Shown: positions 33,209 through 41,227 of the stretch, one piece after another
Position numbering within the stretch: the first letter of the stretch is position 1
Layout of the letters: every line of letters starts with the position of its first letter
Origin: JAEWSN01 sp942493335
GTDB lineage: Bacteria > Bacillota > Clostridia > DSM-8532
Reading direction: 5' to 3'
DNA: 64,000 nt
Assembly (NCBI GenBank): GCA_942493335.1
Contig: OW818693.1
Span: 434,001-498,000 of the forward strand
Notes under the pieces: generated by a model
Database searches by the model: none
What the model was told of the DNA's origin: nothing
What the model saw: only the letters and a program-made list of their open reading frames with translations
Program-made: the position numbers and the translations under genes

Positions 33209-33361
33209 ATGAAAAAGAAGAAAACGAAAACCGCAGCCGACTATATCCGTGCCATCCGGAAAAGCTGGGGAATCAACCCCATCACGCGGGTTCATGACAA
33301 CGAGTCGAAGGACAAGAAGAAAAGACGCAATGAAGAGAAAAAGCTGACCCGTGAAGACTAA
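33209..33361 (+). CDS. Small lysine-rich protein, unknown
   Basis: A 50-residue basic protein from ATG 33209 with TTGGAGG six bases upstream. It reads MKKKKTKTAADYIRAIRKSW then GINPITRVHDNESKDKKKRR and ends EEKKLTRED. About one third of residues are K or R, suggesting nucleic acid or ribosome binding. It is followed by a terminator and preceded by the palindrome at 33148. Reality is supported by ribosome binding site, terminator and codon use; function is unknown. Confidence 0.7.
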   Translation: MKKKKTKTAADYIRAIRKSWGINPITRVHDNESKDKKKRRNEEKKLTRED

Positions 33362-33424
33362 ACGTTCCGGGTATCTGCTCATGCCATCCATTTCCTGATT
33401 TCGGAACCCCAATCATGTATCCTG

Positions 33425-33459
33425 AAAAAGGCACCCTGCACAGGCAGGATGCCTTTTTT
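33425..33459. terminator. Bidirectional terminator between the small gene and ilvE
   Basis: AAAAAGGCA (33425-33433) pairs with TGCCTTTTT (33450-33458); inner CCTGC/GCAGG; T-run on both strands. It serves the small plus-strand gene and the converging ilvE. Confidence 0.88.
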
Positions 33460-33529
33460 AGGAATATTCCAGTCCTATCCGACCCGAAGCCATTCACACA
33501 ACCGGAAGGCTCATTGCTCCAAATCCGAA

Positions 33530-34597
33530 TCAGCAGACCTTGAATACCCAGCCGAACGGATCCGCCTTTGTCCTGTACTGGATTCCGGTCATTTCATCGT
33601 ACAAACGCTGGGAAACCGGACCGATCCTGCCTTCGCTGAGCGTAATGGCCTTCCCTTCCCAGATCAGTTCGCCGATGGGGGAGATGACCGCCGCCGTGCC
33701 GGTCCCGAAGGCTTCCTTCAAGGAACCGTTCGCTGCGGCTTCGTACACTTCCGCAATGGAAAGCTTGCGTTCCGATACTTTCAGGCCCCAGGAACGAAGA
33801 AGCTCGATGGAGGATTTGCGGGTGATGCCGGGCAGGATGCTGCCGTTGAGCGATGGTGTGACCACTTCGTCCCCGATGACGAAAAAGACGTTCATGGTGC
33901 CGACTTCCTCGATATATTTGCGTTCGATGCCGTCAAGCCAGAGAACCTGGGTGTAACCGTTCTTCTTCGCAACAACCTGTGCTTTCAGGGATGCTGCATA
34001 GTTGGCGGCTGCTTTCGCCTGGCCGAGGCCGCCGATGACGGCACGGACATATTCGGATTCAACCCAGATTTTCACGGGATTGAGCCCTTCCTTGTAATAG
34101 GCGCTGACAGGGCCTGTGATAATGATGAATTGATAGGTTTCGGAAGGCCGGACGCCAAGGAAGGGGTCCGTGGCAATGATGAACGGGCGGATGTAAAGGG
34201 ACGTGCCTTCCACATCAGGAATCCATTCCTTGTCGATTTCCACGAGCCTCCTCATCGCCTCCATGCAGAAGGATTCGTCGATGCGCGGGATGCAAAGCCG
34301 ATCGCAGGATTCATTCAGGCGCTTCATGTTCTGATCGGGACGGAACATCACGCAACTTCCGTCGGCGGCACGGTAGGCCTTCAGTCCTTCGAAAATGCTC
34401 TGGCCGTAATGAAAGGTCATCATGGACGGTTCATAGGGCAGCGGGCCGTAAGGTACAATGCGTGCATCATGCCATCCTTTGCCCTCCGTATAGTCGAGAA
34501 TGAACATGTGATCCGAGAAGACTTTGCCAAATCCGAGGGATTCGTCGATTGCCGGTTTGCTTTTGGGCTTCGTGGTCATTTCAATCCGGATGTCCAT
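33530..34597 (-). CDS. ilvE: Branched-chain amino acid aminotransferase
   Basis: The ATG at 34597 has AAGGAG 8 bases upstream and gives 355 residues, standard for the longer BCAT subgroup. A PLP enzyme interconverting Leu, Ile and Val with their keto acids, using glutamate. Key blocks are MTFHYGQSIFEGLKAYR, the lysine in GLGQAKAAANYAASL that should hold PLP, WLDGIERKYIEEVGTMNVFF and NGSILPGITRKS. Many relatives have GG where AA occurs in the AKAAANY stretch; this is a minor variation. No T-box or other leader control was recognised. It stands alone. Confidence 0.95.
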   Translation of the reverse strand: MDIRIEMTTKPKSKPAIDESLGFGKVFSDHMFILDYTEGKGWHDARIVPYGPLPYEPSMMTFHYGQSIFEGLKAYRAADGSCVMFRPDQNMKRLNESCDRLCIPRIDESFCMEAMRRLVEIDKEWIPDVEGTSLYIRPFIIATDPFLGVRPSETYQFIIITGPVSAYYKEGLNPVKIWVESEYVRAVIGGLGQAKAAANYAASLKAQVVAKKNGYTQVLWLDGIERKYIEEVGTMNVFFVIGDEVVTPSLNGSILPGITRKSSIELLRSWGLKVSERKLSIAEVYEAAANGSLKEAFGTGTAAVISPIGELIWEGKAITLSEGRIGPVSQRLYDEMTGIQYRTKADPFGWVFKVC

Positions 34598-34724
34598 CGT
34601 GCTGCTCCTTTTCGTCGTATGCGCGTTCAAATGCCTGGCTGCTGGGCCTCTTGAATGAAACGTGCAGGATGGCGATCTCATTCCTTCACTTTTTCCCATC
34701 ATACACCGGAGGAAAGGAAAAATC

Positions 34725-34770
34725 AAAGGGCGTCCAGCCGGATGGAAGATCCGGCTGGGACCGCCCTTTT
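34725..34770 (-). terminator. Terminator of the membrane protein gene at 34799
   Basis: AAAGGGCG(T)CCAGCCGGAT (34725-34743) pairs with ATCCGGCTGG(GA)CCGCCCTTT (34749-34769). On the minus strand the stem is followed by a T-rich TTTGATTTTT. Confidence 0.85.
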
Positions 34771-34798
34771 CATGATTTTCAAGTGTAATGCAAACAGC

Positions 34799-35764
34799 TC
34801 ACACAGGACCGGTTCCCGCTGCAGGCCCGGCATTTGAGCCTGGAGCCATGCTTTCACGTGCTTTCCCCATGATTTCCCCGAATTTCTTGCTCATGCCCTC
34901 GACCTTGCTGTACAGATCATAGGACGGTTGCTGTCCGTAGGCAACCTGCAGGTAATTGGACACCATATAGACCATGACGACGGAATCGACAATCGCCCAT
35001 TTCAGAACAAGCGCGAACACGATTGTGATCACGATGGCGATGATGCTGCCTGCACCCGATGCGGCACCGGCTCCTGCAAACAGGCCCTGGAACAGACCCA
35101 GGAACAACAGGAATCCGACGACCATGAAGGCAACAATGAAAAGAAGGAGCTTGCCGCCGGTTTTCAATACTGTTTTCCAATTCTCCACATATAGAACGAT
35201 GGAATCAGCCGCTGTTTTCCAGACATTCTCATCCCGTTTGAGGAAGATCATGGCCAGGATGCATTCGTCCACATAATTCAGAATAATGTCCACAAACAGA
35301 TTCAGAATATCCGTCAGACTCTTCAGCCCGGGAATGAAGGAGAGGAAGGATGCAATGGATCCGAGCGTCCGCTGGATTTGCCGGACGGATCCCGCAACCA
35401 GCCGATCAAGCCCGAACAGGACATTGGAGGCGACAAACTGCTTCTTGACCCGTTCCACACCCCAGGCGTACATGCCGAATCCCTCCGGAACGGAACCGTT
35501 GACGGCCAGTTCTGCAATGATGGCCACATGAGCCGCTTTTATCATATAGTTGATGTACTCACGGACCAGCCGGTAAATCCCCCAGCCGCCGCCGCCGAAA
35601 ACAGCAAGGAACAGGAACAAGCCCAATCCGTCAGGCTTCAGGAGACCGGCGAGGCCGATGACAATGGCAGCGTAAATGCATGCAACCAGAAAAAAGGCCA
35701 GATAAACAGCAAGACGAATCAACATGATGGGGAAAGTCTTCATGACGATGGCTGATGGCTTCAT
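34799..35764 (-). CDS. Multi-pass membrane protein of unknown function
   Basis: A 321-residue protein with about six hydrophobic segments: two in the first 65 residues (LAVYLAFFLVACIYAAIVIG and GLFLFLAVFGGGGWGIY), a central region with amphipathic helices (FLSFIPGLKSLTDILNLFVD), and two to three near the end around residues 205-275 (LLLFIVAFMVVGFLLFLGL; AIVITIVFALVLKWAIV). A conserved-looking YVDECILAMIFLKRDENVWKTAADSIVLYVENW lies between. I do not recognise the family; glycine-rich cytoplasmic tail. Its own promoter and terminator make it a single-gene unit. Confidence 0.85.
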   Translation of the reverse strand: MKPSAIVMKTFPIMLIRLAVYLAFFLVACIYAAIVIGLAGLLKPDGLGLFLFLAVFGGGGWGIYRLVREYINYMIKAAHVAIIAELAVNGSVPEGFGMYAWGVERVKKQFVASNVLFGLDRLVAGSVRQIQRTLGSIASFLSFIPGLKSLTDILNLFVDIILNYVDECILAMIFLKRDENVWKTAADSIVLYVENWKTVLKTGGKLLLFIVAFMVVGFLLFLGLFQGLFAGAGAASGAGSIIAIVITIVFALVLKWAIVDSVVMVYMVSNYLQVAYGQQPSYDLYSKVEGMSKKFGEIMGKARESMAPGSNAGPAAGTGPV

Positions 35765-36069
35765 TCCTTTTCCTCCTTAATTCTCCCGACCTTCCTTTGT
35801 TTCCCATGGTCGAACTGATGATATCATACCCATCTTCAGGAAACAACGGCCGCCGACGCGCCTGCCGCAACGGTCTGGCACAGGATGGCACAAAGGGATC
35901 GGACATGACGGATCCAGGTGGGTCAGGCTGTCATGGAAAGGGGCTGGACAGGCAACCGGGCCTGTTGCCACGTTTCATTCCATCCGATACAATGAAACCG
36001 GCAGGATATCATCGCCAGTCGATTGGAAGCTGTTCCTTTCTTCCGACGGTTGAAACATCGGAGGTATGC
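35765..36069. other. Intergenic region upstream of the YqeG gene
   Basis: About 300 bases. The YqeG reading frame stays open back through it, but there is no ribosome binding site or conserved sequence upstream of 36070, so I treat it as non-coding. No clear structure. Confidence 0.5.
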
Positions 36070-36594
36070 ATGGGCAAAGGCCTGAAACCTGATTTTTTTC
36101 TGGATTCGCTGTTCTCTGTTCGCCCGGAGGATCTGGCGCTCCTTGGCATCAGGGGGTTGCTGCTGGATATAGACAATACGCTCGTGCCCAATCACATTCC
36201 TGACGCGGATGAACAGGTGCTTTCCTTCATCAGTGGCATGCAGGCTGCCGGAATCAGAATCGCCATCCTATCGAATGCTTCCGCGCATCGAATCTCCCTG
36301 TTCAACCGCCCGTTGGGTCTTCCGGCAGTCGATGGCGCATTCAAGCCGTTCCGTTCCGGTTATCAAAAGGGGCTTGGCCTTCTCGGCCTGACAGCCGGTG
36401 AAGTTCTCATGGCCGGTGACCAGCTGTTCACGGATGTTCTCGGAGCAAATGCCAGTGGAATCCGCAGCCTGCTGGTTTCGCCCATGCACAGGATGGAACC
36501 CTGGTATGTGCGGTTGAAGCGGTCTCTGGAAAGACTGTTTCTTGGCGGAATGACGCCGGCGACACGACTGCCTGTCAAATCCTCAGGGCCATGA
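36070..36594 (+). CDS. yqeG: YqeG-family HAD phosphatase
   Basis: Start ATG 36070 with CGGAGG just upstream; 174 residues. HAD motif I is LLDIDNTLV with aspartates 33 and 35; motif II is ILSNAS; motif III/IV falls in MAGDQLFTDVLGA. This is the YqeG (HAD IIIA) family, related to mitochondrial phosphatidylglycerophosphate phosphatase. In Bacillus yqeG precedes yqeH and aroE; here it is followed by a comFB-like gene. A phosphatase role is supported; substrate is inferred at best (PGP, matching the pgsA-like gene at 24997). Confidence 0.92.
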   Translation: MGKGLKPDFFLDSLFSVRPEDLALLGIRGLLLDIDNTLVPNHIPDADEQVLSFISGMQAAGIRIAILSNASAHRISLFNRPLGLPAVDGAFKPFRSGYQKGLGLLGLTAGEVLMAGDQLFTDVLGANASGIRSLLVSPMHRMEPWYVRLKRSLERLFLGGMTPATRLPVKSSGP

Positions 36595-36633
36595 CGATTT
36601 TCGGAAACGCGGCTCAAAAAGCGTCGGGCATTA

Positions 36634-36642
36634 TGGTATAAT
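36634..36642 (+). promoter_or_regulatory. Extended -10 promoter of the comFB-like gene
   Basis: TGGTATAAT with perfect TATAAT at 36637-36642 and TG extension; no good -35. Confidence 0.6.
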
Positions 36643-36678
36643 GGAGTCGTAATCAATGATCGATGGGAGGACCTTCCG

Positions 36679-36960
36679 ATGCTGCAAATGAACAATTATA
36701 TGGAAGAAATCGTCCAGGACATGATCGGGGACATTTTGCAAGACATCAAGATGTGCACCTGTGAACGCTGTCAGATCGACGTGGCCGCAAAAGCACTCAA
36801 TGACCTTCCTCCGCAATATATCGTCACACGAAAGGGCGAAGTCTATTCCAAAGTCAACAACCTTCGCGCCCAATTCGAGGTGGATGTCATCTCCGCCATC
36901 ACCAAGGCAGCCATCCTGGTCAAACGCAACCCGAATCACGATGTATCGCGAGACGATTGA
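36679..36960 (+). CDS. ComFB-family protein
   Basis: A 93-residue protein matching late-competence ComFB: MNNYMEEIVQDMIGDIL, then MCTCERCQIDVAAKALNDLPPQYIVTRKGEVYSK. Three clustered cysteines (26, 28, 31) are likely to bind zinc. Bacillus comFB sits between comFA and comFC, but isolated members like this are common in Clostridia and have also been linked to cyclic di-nucleotide signalling in cyanobacteria. It is preceded by GGGAGG and followed by a terminator. Exact role unknown. Confidence 0.92.
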   Translation: MLQMNNYMEEIVQDMIGDILQDIKMCTCERCQIDVAAKALNDLPPQYIVTRKGEVYSKVNNLRAQFEVDVISAITKAAILVKRNPNHDVSRDD

Positions 36961-37020
36961 GTCGTGACAAAGGGCGGGGGTGAGCCCGTTGCTCCACGCT
37001 ATTTCACGCAGATAACGAAA

Positions 37021-37051
37021 AAAGGCGGTTCGTTTTTGGCGAACCGCTTTT
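37021..37051 (+). terminator. Terminator
   Basis: AAAGGCGGTTCG (37021-37032) pairs with CGAACCGCTTTT (37040-37051) with one wobble; T-rich tail to 37060. Confidence 0.85.
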
Positions 37052-37141
37052 GTGTTTTCTCCTCCGATTTACTATTGCTTGTTTCCGGTATGACTCCTGG
37101 TATTTGCCGGCAGATCCCACTCAAATTTTCAGGACCTCGAA

Positions 37142-37372
37142 TCAGGTACCAAAATGATAATCCAGCCCATCCTGATCAAAGCCGATGATGAACGTACCGT
37201 CGACTTCCACCACGGGAACGCCTCTCTGCTGTGTTTTGCGAACCATCTCCATGGCCGCATCACGCTGTTCCGCCACATTGATTTCCCGATAGGCAACATG
37301 CTTTTTGTCCAAATATTCCTTTACCTTTGCACACCATACGCATCCAGGCGCCGTATATACCTTCACATCCAT
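37142..37372 (-). CDS. Glutaredoxin-like redox protein (NrdH/YruB type)
   Basis: A 76-residue thioredoxin-fold protein: VYTAPGCVWCAKVKEYLDKK has the CVWC active site at 11-14, RGVPVVEVDG carries the cis-proline, and FDQDGLDYHF ends it. Size and CxxC type fit NrdH-like glutaredoxins, which are usually reduced by thioredoxin reductase rather than glutathione. The divergent neighbour is a thioredoxin reductase, supporting this. The binding site GGAGG precedes the ATG at 37372. Confidence 0.93.
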   Translation of the reverse strand: MDVKVYTAPGCVWCAKVKEYLDKKHVAYREINVAEQRDAAMEMVRKTQQRGVPVVEVDGTFIIGFDQDGLDYHFGT

Positions 37373-37435
37373 GATCGTGCCTCCAAAGAATGTTTTGCCG
37401 TCCCTGCATCCGACATGCGGTTCAGTGACGTCCTC

Positions 37436-37476
37436 TTGCTGATACTTACCCGGCTTTGGCGGGTAAGTATCAGCAA
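37436..37476. repeat. Perfect 17-bp inverted repeat between grx and trxB
   Basis: TTGCTGATACTTACCCG (37436-37452), loop GCTTTGG, CGGGTAAGTATCAGCAA (37460-37476). It lies in the divergent gap, 63 bases from one start and 39 from the other. No T-run on either side. Confidence 0.88.
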
Positions 37477-37515
37477 CAATGTTCCATAAAAAAACCCGAC
37501 ACTGGGAGGAACCCT

Positions 37516-38802
37516 ATGAGCAGCTTCGTCCTGAATCCCGATTCCCGAACCTTTGATGAAATCGTGTTGACCGAGGCCCTTCCTGTTGCTGTTTGTTTCC
37601 ATATGGACGAAAACCAGCCTGGAATGGCCTTTGCACCCATCTTCGAACGCGTGGCGGAGGTATTTTCGGACAGGATGCGTTTTGTCCGGGTCGACAACCA
37701 ATCCGCCAAGGCCATTGTTGACCGGTATGACATCAAGTCCGGACCGACCCTTCTTTTTTTCAGAAATGGCGTCGAAACCTGTGCAAGGCTTTCCGGATAT
37801 GTCGAATACGCCGATCTTCTGGCGTCCGTGGAGGCGCTGCTCGGAAAAACCTGCCCGGCGAACCCGAAACCCCGTATCCGTTGTGATGTGCTGATTCTAG
37901 GTGCGGGACCGGCCGGACTGACCGCCGCGCTGTATGCGGCACGAAGCAAGCTGTATACTGTCGTGCTGGAGACGGCACTTCCGGGCGGACAGGTCGCCAC
38001 CACCTTCCAGATTGCCAACTATCCCGGCGTGAACGGCGTTGTCCGGGGTTCGGACCTCATGGATAACATGCGGAACCAGGCAGTTTCATTTGGCGCGGAA
38101 ATCCATGACATGCAGAAAATCGTCTCCGTGGACCTGACCGGAACCGACAAGCATGTCGAGACCGATTCGGCCTTGTACAGGACCCGGGCGGTCATCATAG
38201 CGACCGGTGCTGAACCGCGCAAACTCCCGATTCTGCAGGAAAAGGAGTATCGCGGGCGGGGGATCCATTATTGCGCAACCTGTGATGGCGCCATGTATCA
38301 GGGAACGGATGTGATGGTGGTGGGCGGCGGACTTTCGGCGCTCGAGGAAGCAGAATTCCTGACACGTTATGCACGCACAGTCACCATCGTCAACCGTTCC
38401 GATGTCTTTCGGGCACCGAAGGCCATCGCCGAGCATGTGCTCAAGCTTCCCGGCGTTTCCGTACGTTATGGGAGCCGTATCGAGGCGGTTGGCGGCGAAG
38501 TTTTCGTCTCTTCCGCCGCCGTATATGACCTGCATACTGAAAAAACAGAGGAAGTGCCGGTCGAAGGCGTATTTGTCTACATTGGAAGCCAACCCGAAAC
38601 GAAGCAATTTGGATCGGCGCTGCATCTTTCCGAAAACGGCTTCATCTTGGCCGGCGAGGACATGAAAACCAGCATTCCCGGTGTATTCGCGGCAGGTGAT
38701 ATCCGGGAGAAGCCGATCCGGCAGATTACTACGGCGGTTTCCGATGGGACGATTGCCGCCGTGATGGCGGAACGGTACATCACGGCCAATCCAACAGGAT
38801 AA
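37516..38802 (+). CDS. trxB: Thioredoxin reductase with N-terminal degenerate thioredoxin domain
   Basis: The ATG at 37516 follows GGGAGG; 428 residues. Residues 1-110 have a thioredoxin fold (cis-proline in KSGPTLLFFRNG), but the CGPC site is replaced by NQPG (33-36), so the domain cannot do dithiol chemistry. Residues 120-428 are a low-molecular-weight TrxR: FAD loop GAGPAG 129-134, redox CATC 253-256, nucleotide loop GGGLSALEE 270-278, and the final FAD motif PGVFAAGDIRE. The usual NADPH-phosphate motif HRRxxFR reads NRSDVFR, so the electron donor may differ. It is divergent from a glutaredoxin gene. Confidence 0.93.
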   Translation: MSSFVLNPDSRTFDEIVLTEALPVAVCFHMDENQPGMAFAPIFERVAEVFSDRMRFVRVDNQSAKAIVDRYDIKSGPTLLFFRNGVETCARLSGYVEYADLLASVEALLGKTCPANPKPRIRCDVLILGAGPAGLTAALYAARSKLYTVVLETALPGGQVATTFQIANYPGVNGVVRGSDLMDNMRNQAVSFGAEIHDMQKIVSVDLTGTDKHVETDSALYRTRAVIIATGAEPRKLPILQEKEYRGRGIHYCATCDGAMYQGTDVMVVGGGLSALEEAEFLTRYARTVTIVNRSDVFRAPKAIAEHVLKLPGVSVRYGSRIEAVGGEVFVSSAAVYDLHTEKTEEVPVEGVFVYIGSQPETKQFGSALHLSENGFILAGEDMKTSIPGVFAAGDIREKPIRQITTAVSDGTIAAVMAERYITANPTG

Positions 38803-38824
38803 AAACAGCATATTCTCATACCGA

Positions 38825-38958
38825 TCCCCATCTCGATTGGTTCAGAAGGAAACACGGGACCACAGGCAGGGGAACTGTCTGCGCTTTTTCATACCCAAAT
38901 CCACACATGTCTGTTTTGCAGAGTGCTCCTTGATCGAATGCCATGCATTGTCCGGGAA
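38825..38958. repeat. Dispersed repeat (copy 2)
   Basis: About 80% identical over its length to 16948-17082. Shared blocks include GAAGGAAACACGGG, AGGCAGGGGAA, CCCAAATCC, GAGTGCTCCT and TTGTCCGGGA. It starts 22 bases after trxB. The left arm seen in copy 1 is missing here. Confidence 0.8.
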
Positions 38959-39170
38959 TGAAATGCATGCAGCCGGGGGTTTCCTTTCCTGCGCTTCTGT
39001 CATATAATTGTTTTCCGTGCACATCCGGCATATAAACATGGAAGCATGTCGGAGGCCTTCTCCAGGGACCGCATGACGCCCGATTTCCTTCGGGCAGGAA
39101 CGCAGGCAGCTTCAGACATGACAACAGACGCTATCACAGCAAGGTGCAGGAACAGCACCAAGGAGACATC

Positions 39171-40034
39171 ATGACACTTAAGAAATCCATCCTCAAGGTC
39201 CTTCTTTGGACAGCTCTCGCACTCGCTTTCAATGCAGTGATCTTTTTTGTGTCCGGCCCTGTCCGCGCCATGGAATTCTTTGGCGGATACGTCATCGAGC
39301 TGAGTCTCTCCCTGGACAACCTCTTTCTGTTTCTTGTCCTGTTCGCCAGCTTCGGCGTCGAATCGAAATATCAGCCCCGCGTACTGAACTGGGGCATCCT
39401 TGCGGTTATTGTATTGCGGTTCCTGTTCATTTTTGCAGGGATCGGCATCGTCAACATGTTCCACTGGGTCCTGTATGTGTTCGGCATCATCCTGCTTTTC
39501 ACCGGTTTCAAGCTTCTCATCAAAAAGGAAGAGGAAGAGACCGATCACAAGAATTCCAAAATCATGACAATCATGAAGAAAATCATCCCAGTGACGGATA
39601 CGGTGGAGAGTGATCGCTTCTTCATACGCAAAAACGGAATTTTGTTCGCCACACCGCTTTTTGCTGTTCTGATCGTGATGAACCTGCTGGACATCGTCTT
39701 CGCCATGGATTCCATCCCAGCCATTTTTGCTGTGACAACGGATACGGTCATTGTCTACACTTCGAACCTTTTCGCCGTCATGGGCCTGAGAAGCCTGTAT
39801 TTCGTGCTGGAACGCCTCAGCAGCCTTTTCCGTTTCCTCAAGCAGGGCGTTGCGACCATCCTGATCTTTACCGGTGTGAAGCTTGCGATTCTTTTCTTCC
39901 ACATCGAAATTCCAGTGGTTCTCTCCGTCTCCATCATTTTCGGCATCCTGCTCATCAGCATTCTTGCGTCCGTTCTTTACAATCGGCTTTCCGTACCGGA
40001 AACGAAGGAAGAATCGGGAGAAGAAGTCGCCTGA
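39171..40034 (+). CDS. TerC-family membrane protein (paralogue 1)
   Basis: The ATG at 39171 follows AAGGAG; 287 residues and seven to nine membrane segments. The TerC signatures are GGYVIELSLSLDNLFLFLVLF and LLDIVFAMDSIPAIFAVT, containing acidic residues within membranes that are thought to bind metal ions. Family members (TerC, Alx, Bacillus MeeF/MeeY) export manganese or metallate secreted enzymes. No yybP-ykoY manganese riboswitch was recognised in the leader. A weak promoter with TATAAT at 39003-39008 lies upstream. A close paralogue follows. Confidence 0.92.
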   Translation: MTLKKSILKVLLWTALALAFNAVIFFVSGPVRAMEFFGGYVIELSLSLDNLFLFLVLFASFGVESKYQPRVLNWGILAVIVLRFLFIFAGIGIVNMFHWVLYVFGIILLFTGFKLLIKKEEEETDHKNSKIMTIMKKIIPVTDTVESDRFFIRKNGILFATPLFAVLIVMNLLDIVFAMDSIPAIFAVTTDTVIVYTSNLFAVMGLRSLYFVLERLSSLFRFLKQGVATILIFTGVKLAILFFHIEIPVVLSVSIIFGILLISILASVLYNRLSVPETKEESGEEVA

Positions 40035-40089
40035 GGTTGAAGTTGACCCTGAGGTGGCAGGACACAGCCCGGAGAATGAAAAACAGCTG

Positions 40090-40116
40090 TTGACATCGTC
40101 TTTTTTTTGATACAAT
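40090..40116 (+). promoter_or_regulatory. Promoter of the second TerC gene
   Basis: TTGACA (40090-40095) and TACAAT (40111-40116) with a short 15-base spacer that is mostly T. A GATGCAGC direct repeat lies in the leader (about 40150-40170). Confidence 0.5.
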
Positions 40117-40221
40117 GGACCGCATATGCACATAGTTCACGGCACTTGATGATGCAGCGTTGTTGATGCAGCAGGGAACCCCCGAACAGTTACACGAATG
40201 ACAGTACGGGAGGAAATCATC

Positions 40222-41079
40222 ATGTCACTGAAAAAAACGCTTCAACAGGTACTTCTCTGGATTCTTCTGGCGATCGGCTTCAATATCGGCATCTTCGTAT
40301 TTCTGGGCATGAAACCCGCCATGGAGTTTCTGGGCGGATATGTCATCGAGATGAGCCTTTCCATGGACAACCTGTTTCTGTTTCTGGTACTTTTCGGCGC
40401 ATTCGGCGTCCCCCCGCAGTATCAGCGACGTGTACTCAACTGGGGCATCCTTGCCGTCATCGTCCTCCGGTTTCTCTTCATTTTCATCGGAGCGGAAGCT
40501 GTCCATCGCTTCCATTGGCTCCTGTATTTTTTCGGTGCCATCCTTGTATTCAGCGGCATCAAGTTGCTGCGGAACGGGGCGGAGGAGGAAAAGGATCACA
40601 AGGACTCGCGCATCATGCATGTCATGAAGCGGTTCATTCCTGTCACCGAAACGGTGGAGAGCAACAAGTTTTTTACAAGAATCGACGGAGTCCTGCATGC
40701 TACGCCACTTTTCGCCGTGCTGGTTGTCATGAACCTTTTGGACATCGTTTTTGCAATGGATTCCATTCCCGCCATCTTCGCCATCACGACCAATACCTTC
40801 ATCGTCTACACATCAAACCTTTTTGCGGTCATGGGGCTCAGAAGCCTCTACTTCGTGCTGGAACGCCTCAGCCATTTGTTCCGGTACCTCAAGCAGGGAG
40901 TGGCCGCCATCCTTGTCTTCACCGGCATCAAGCTTGTGATCCTGATCTTCCGGATAGAGATTCCGATCCTCCTGTCCGTTGGGGTCATTTTCGGCATCTT
41001 CTTCGCAAGCATTCTCCTTTCCGTCCTTCAAACACGGCGTGAAGCGAGGAAAGCGGAAGAAGGGGAGAAGGTCGCCTGA
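40222..41079 (+). CDS. TerC-family membrane protein (paralogue 2)
   Basis: The ATG at 40222 follows GGGAGG; 285 residues, largely identical in pattern to the preceding gene: GGYVIEMSLSMDNLFLFLVLF, LLDIVFAMDSIPAIFAIT, VYTSNLFAVMGLRSLYFVLERLS. Sequence similarity between the two is high enough to indicate duplication. Loop sequences differ (FLGMKPAMEF against VSGPVRAMEF), so they may be specialised. Each has its own ribosome binding site, and the second has its own promoter. Metal export or metallation is inferred from the family. Confidence 0.92.
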   Translation: MSLKKTLQQVLLWILLAIGFNIGIFVFLGMKPAMEFLGGYVIEMSLSMDNLFLFLVLFGAFGVPPQYQRRVLNWGILAVIVLRFLFIFIGAEAVHRFHWLLYFFGAILVFSGIKLLRNGAEEEKDHKDSRIMHVMKRFIPVTETVESNKFFTRIDGVLHATPLFAVLVVMNLLDIVFAMDSIPAIFAITTNTFIVYTSNLFAVMGLRSLYFVLERLSHLFRYLKQGVAAILVFTGIKLVILIFRIEIPILLSVGVIFGIFFASILLSVLQTRREARKAEEGEKVA

Positions 41080-41087
41080 TTCAGGGT

Positions 41088-41116
41088 TGGCAGGATCTGA
41101 AACCTGTGCTATACTG
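41088..41116 (+). promoter_or_regulatory. rpsB promoter and leader
   Basis: TTGGCA (41088-41093) and TATACT (41111-41116), 17-base spacing. The leader of about 105 bases contains CCCGG/CCGGG hairpin sequence at about 41163-41180, a candidate S2 autoregulatory site. Confidence 0.6.
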
Positions 41117-41227
41117 TTACAGGTTTTAACATTACGCACGTCGTCCATTCGCAAGGCGCGTGCCCGGTAAAGTGCCGGGTGCTTTTGCGGAGCAAGACGG
41201 CGGAGGCAAAAAACAAGGAGGACAATC

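Noticed and set aside
34598..34724. T-box leader before ilvE
   Set aside because: The gap is short, has no AGGGTGGNACCGCG-type T-box sequence and no antiterminator.
38959..39170. yybP-ykoY manganese riboswitch before the TerC genes
   Set aside because: The conserved loops of that class were not found by eye; only a short GCCCGA/TCGGGC hairpin is visible.
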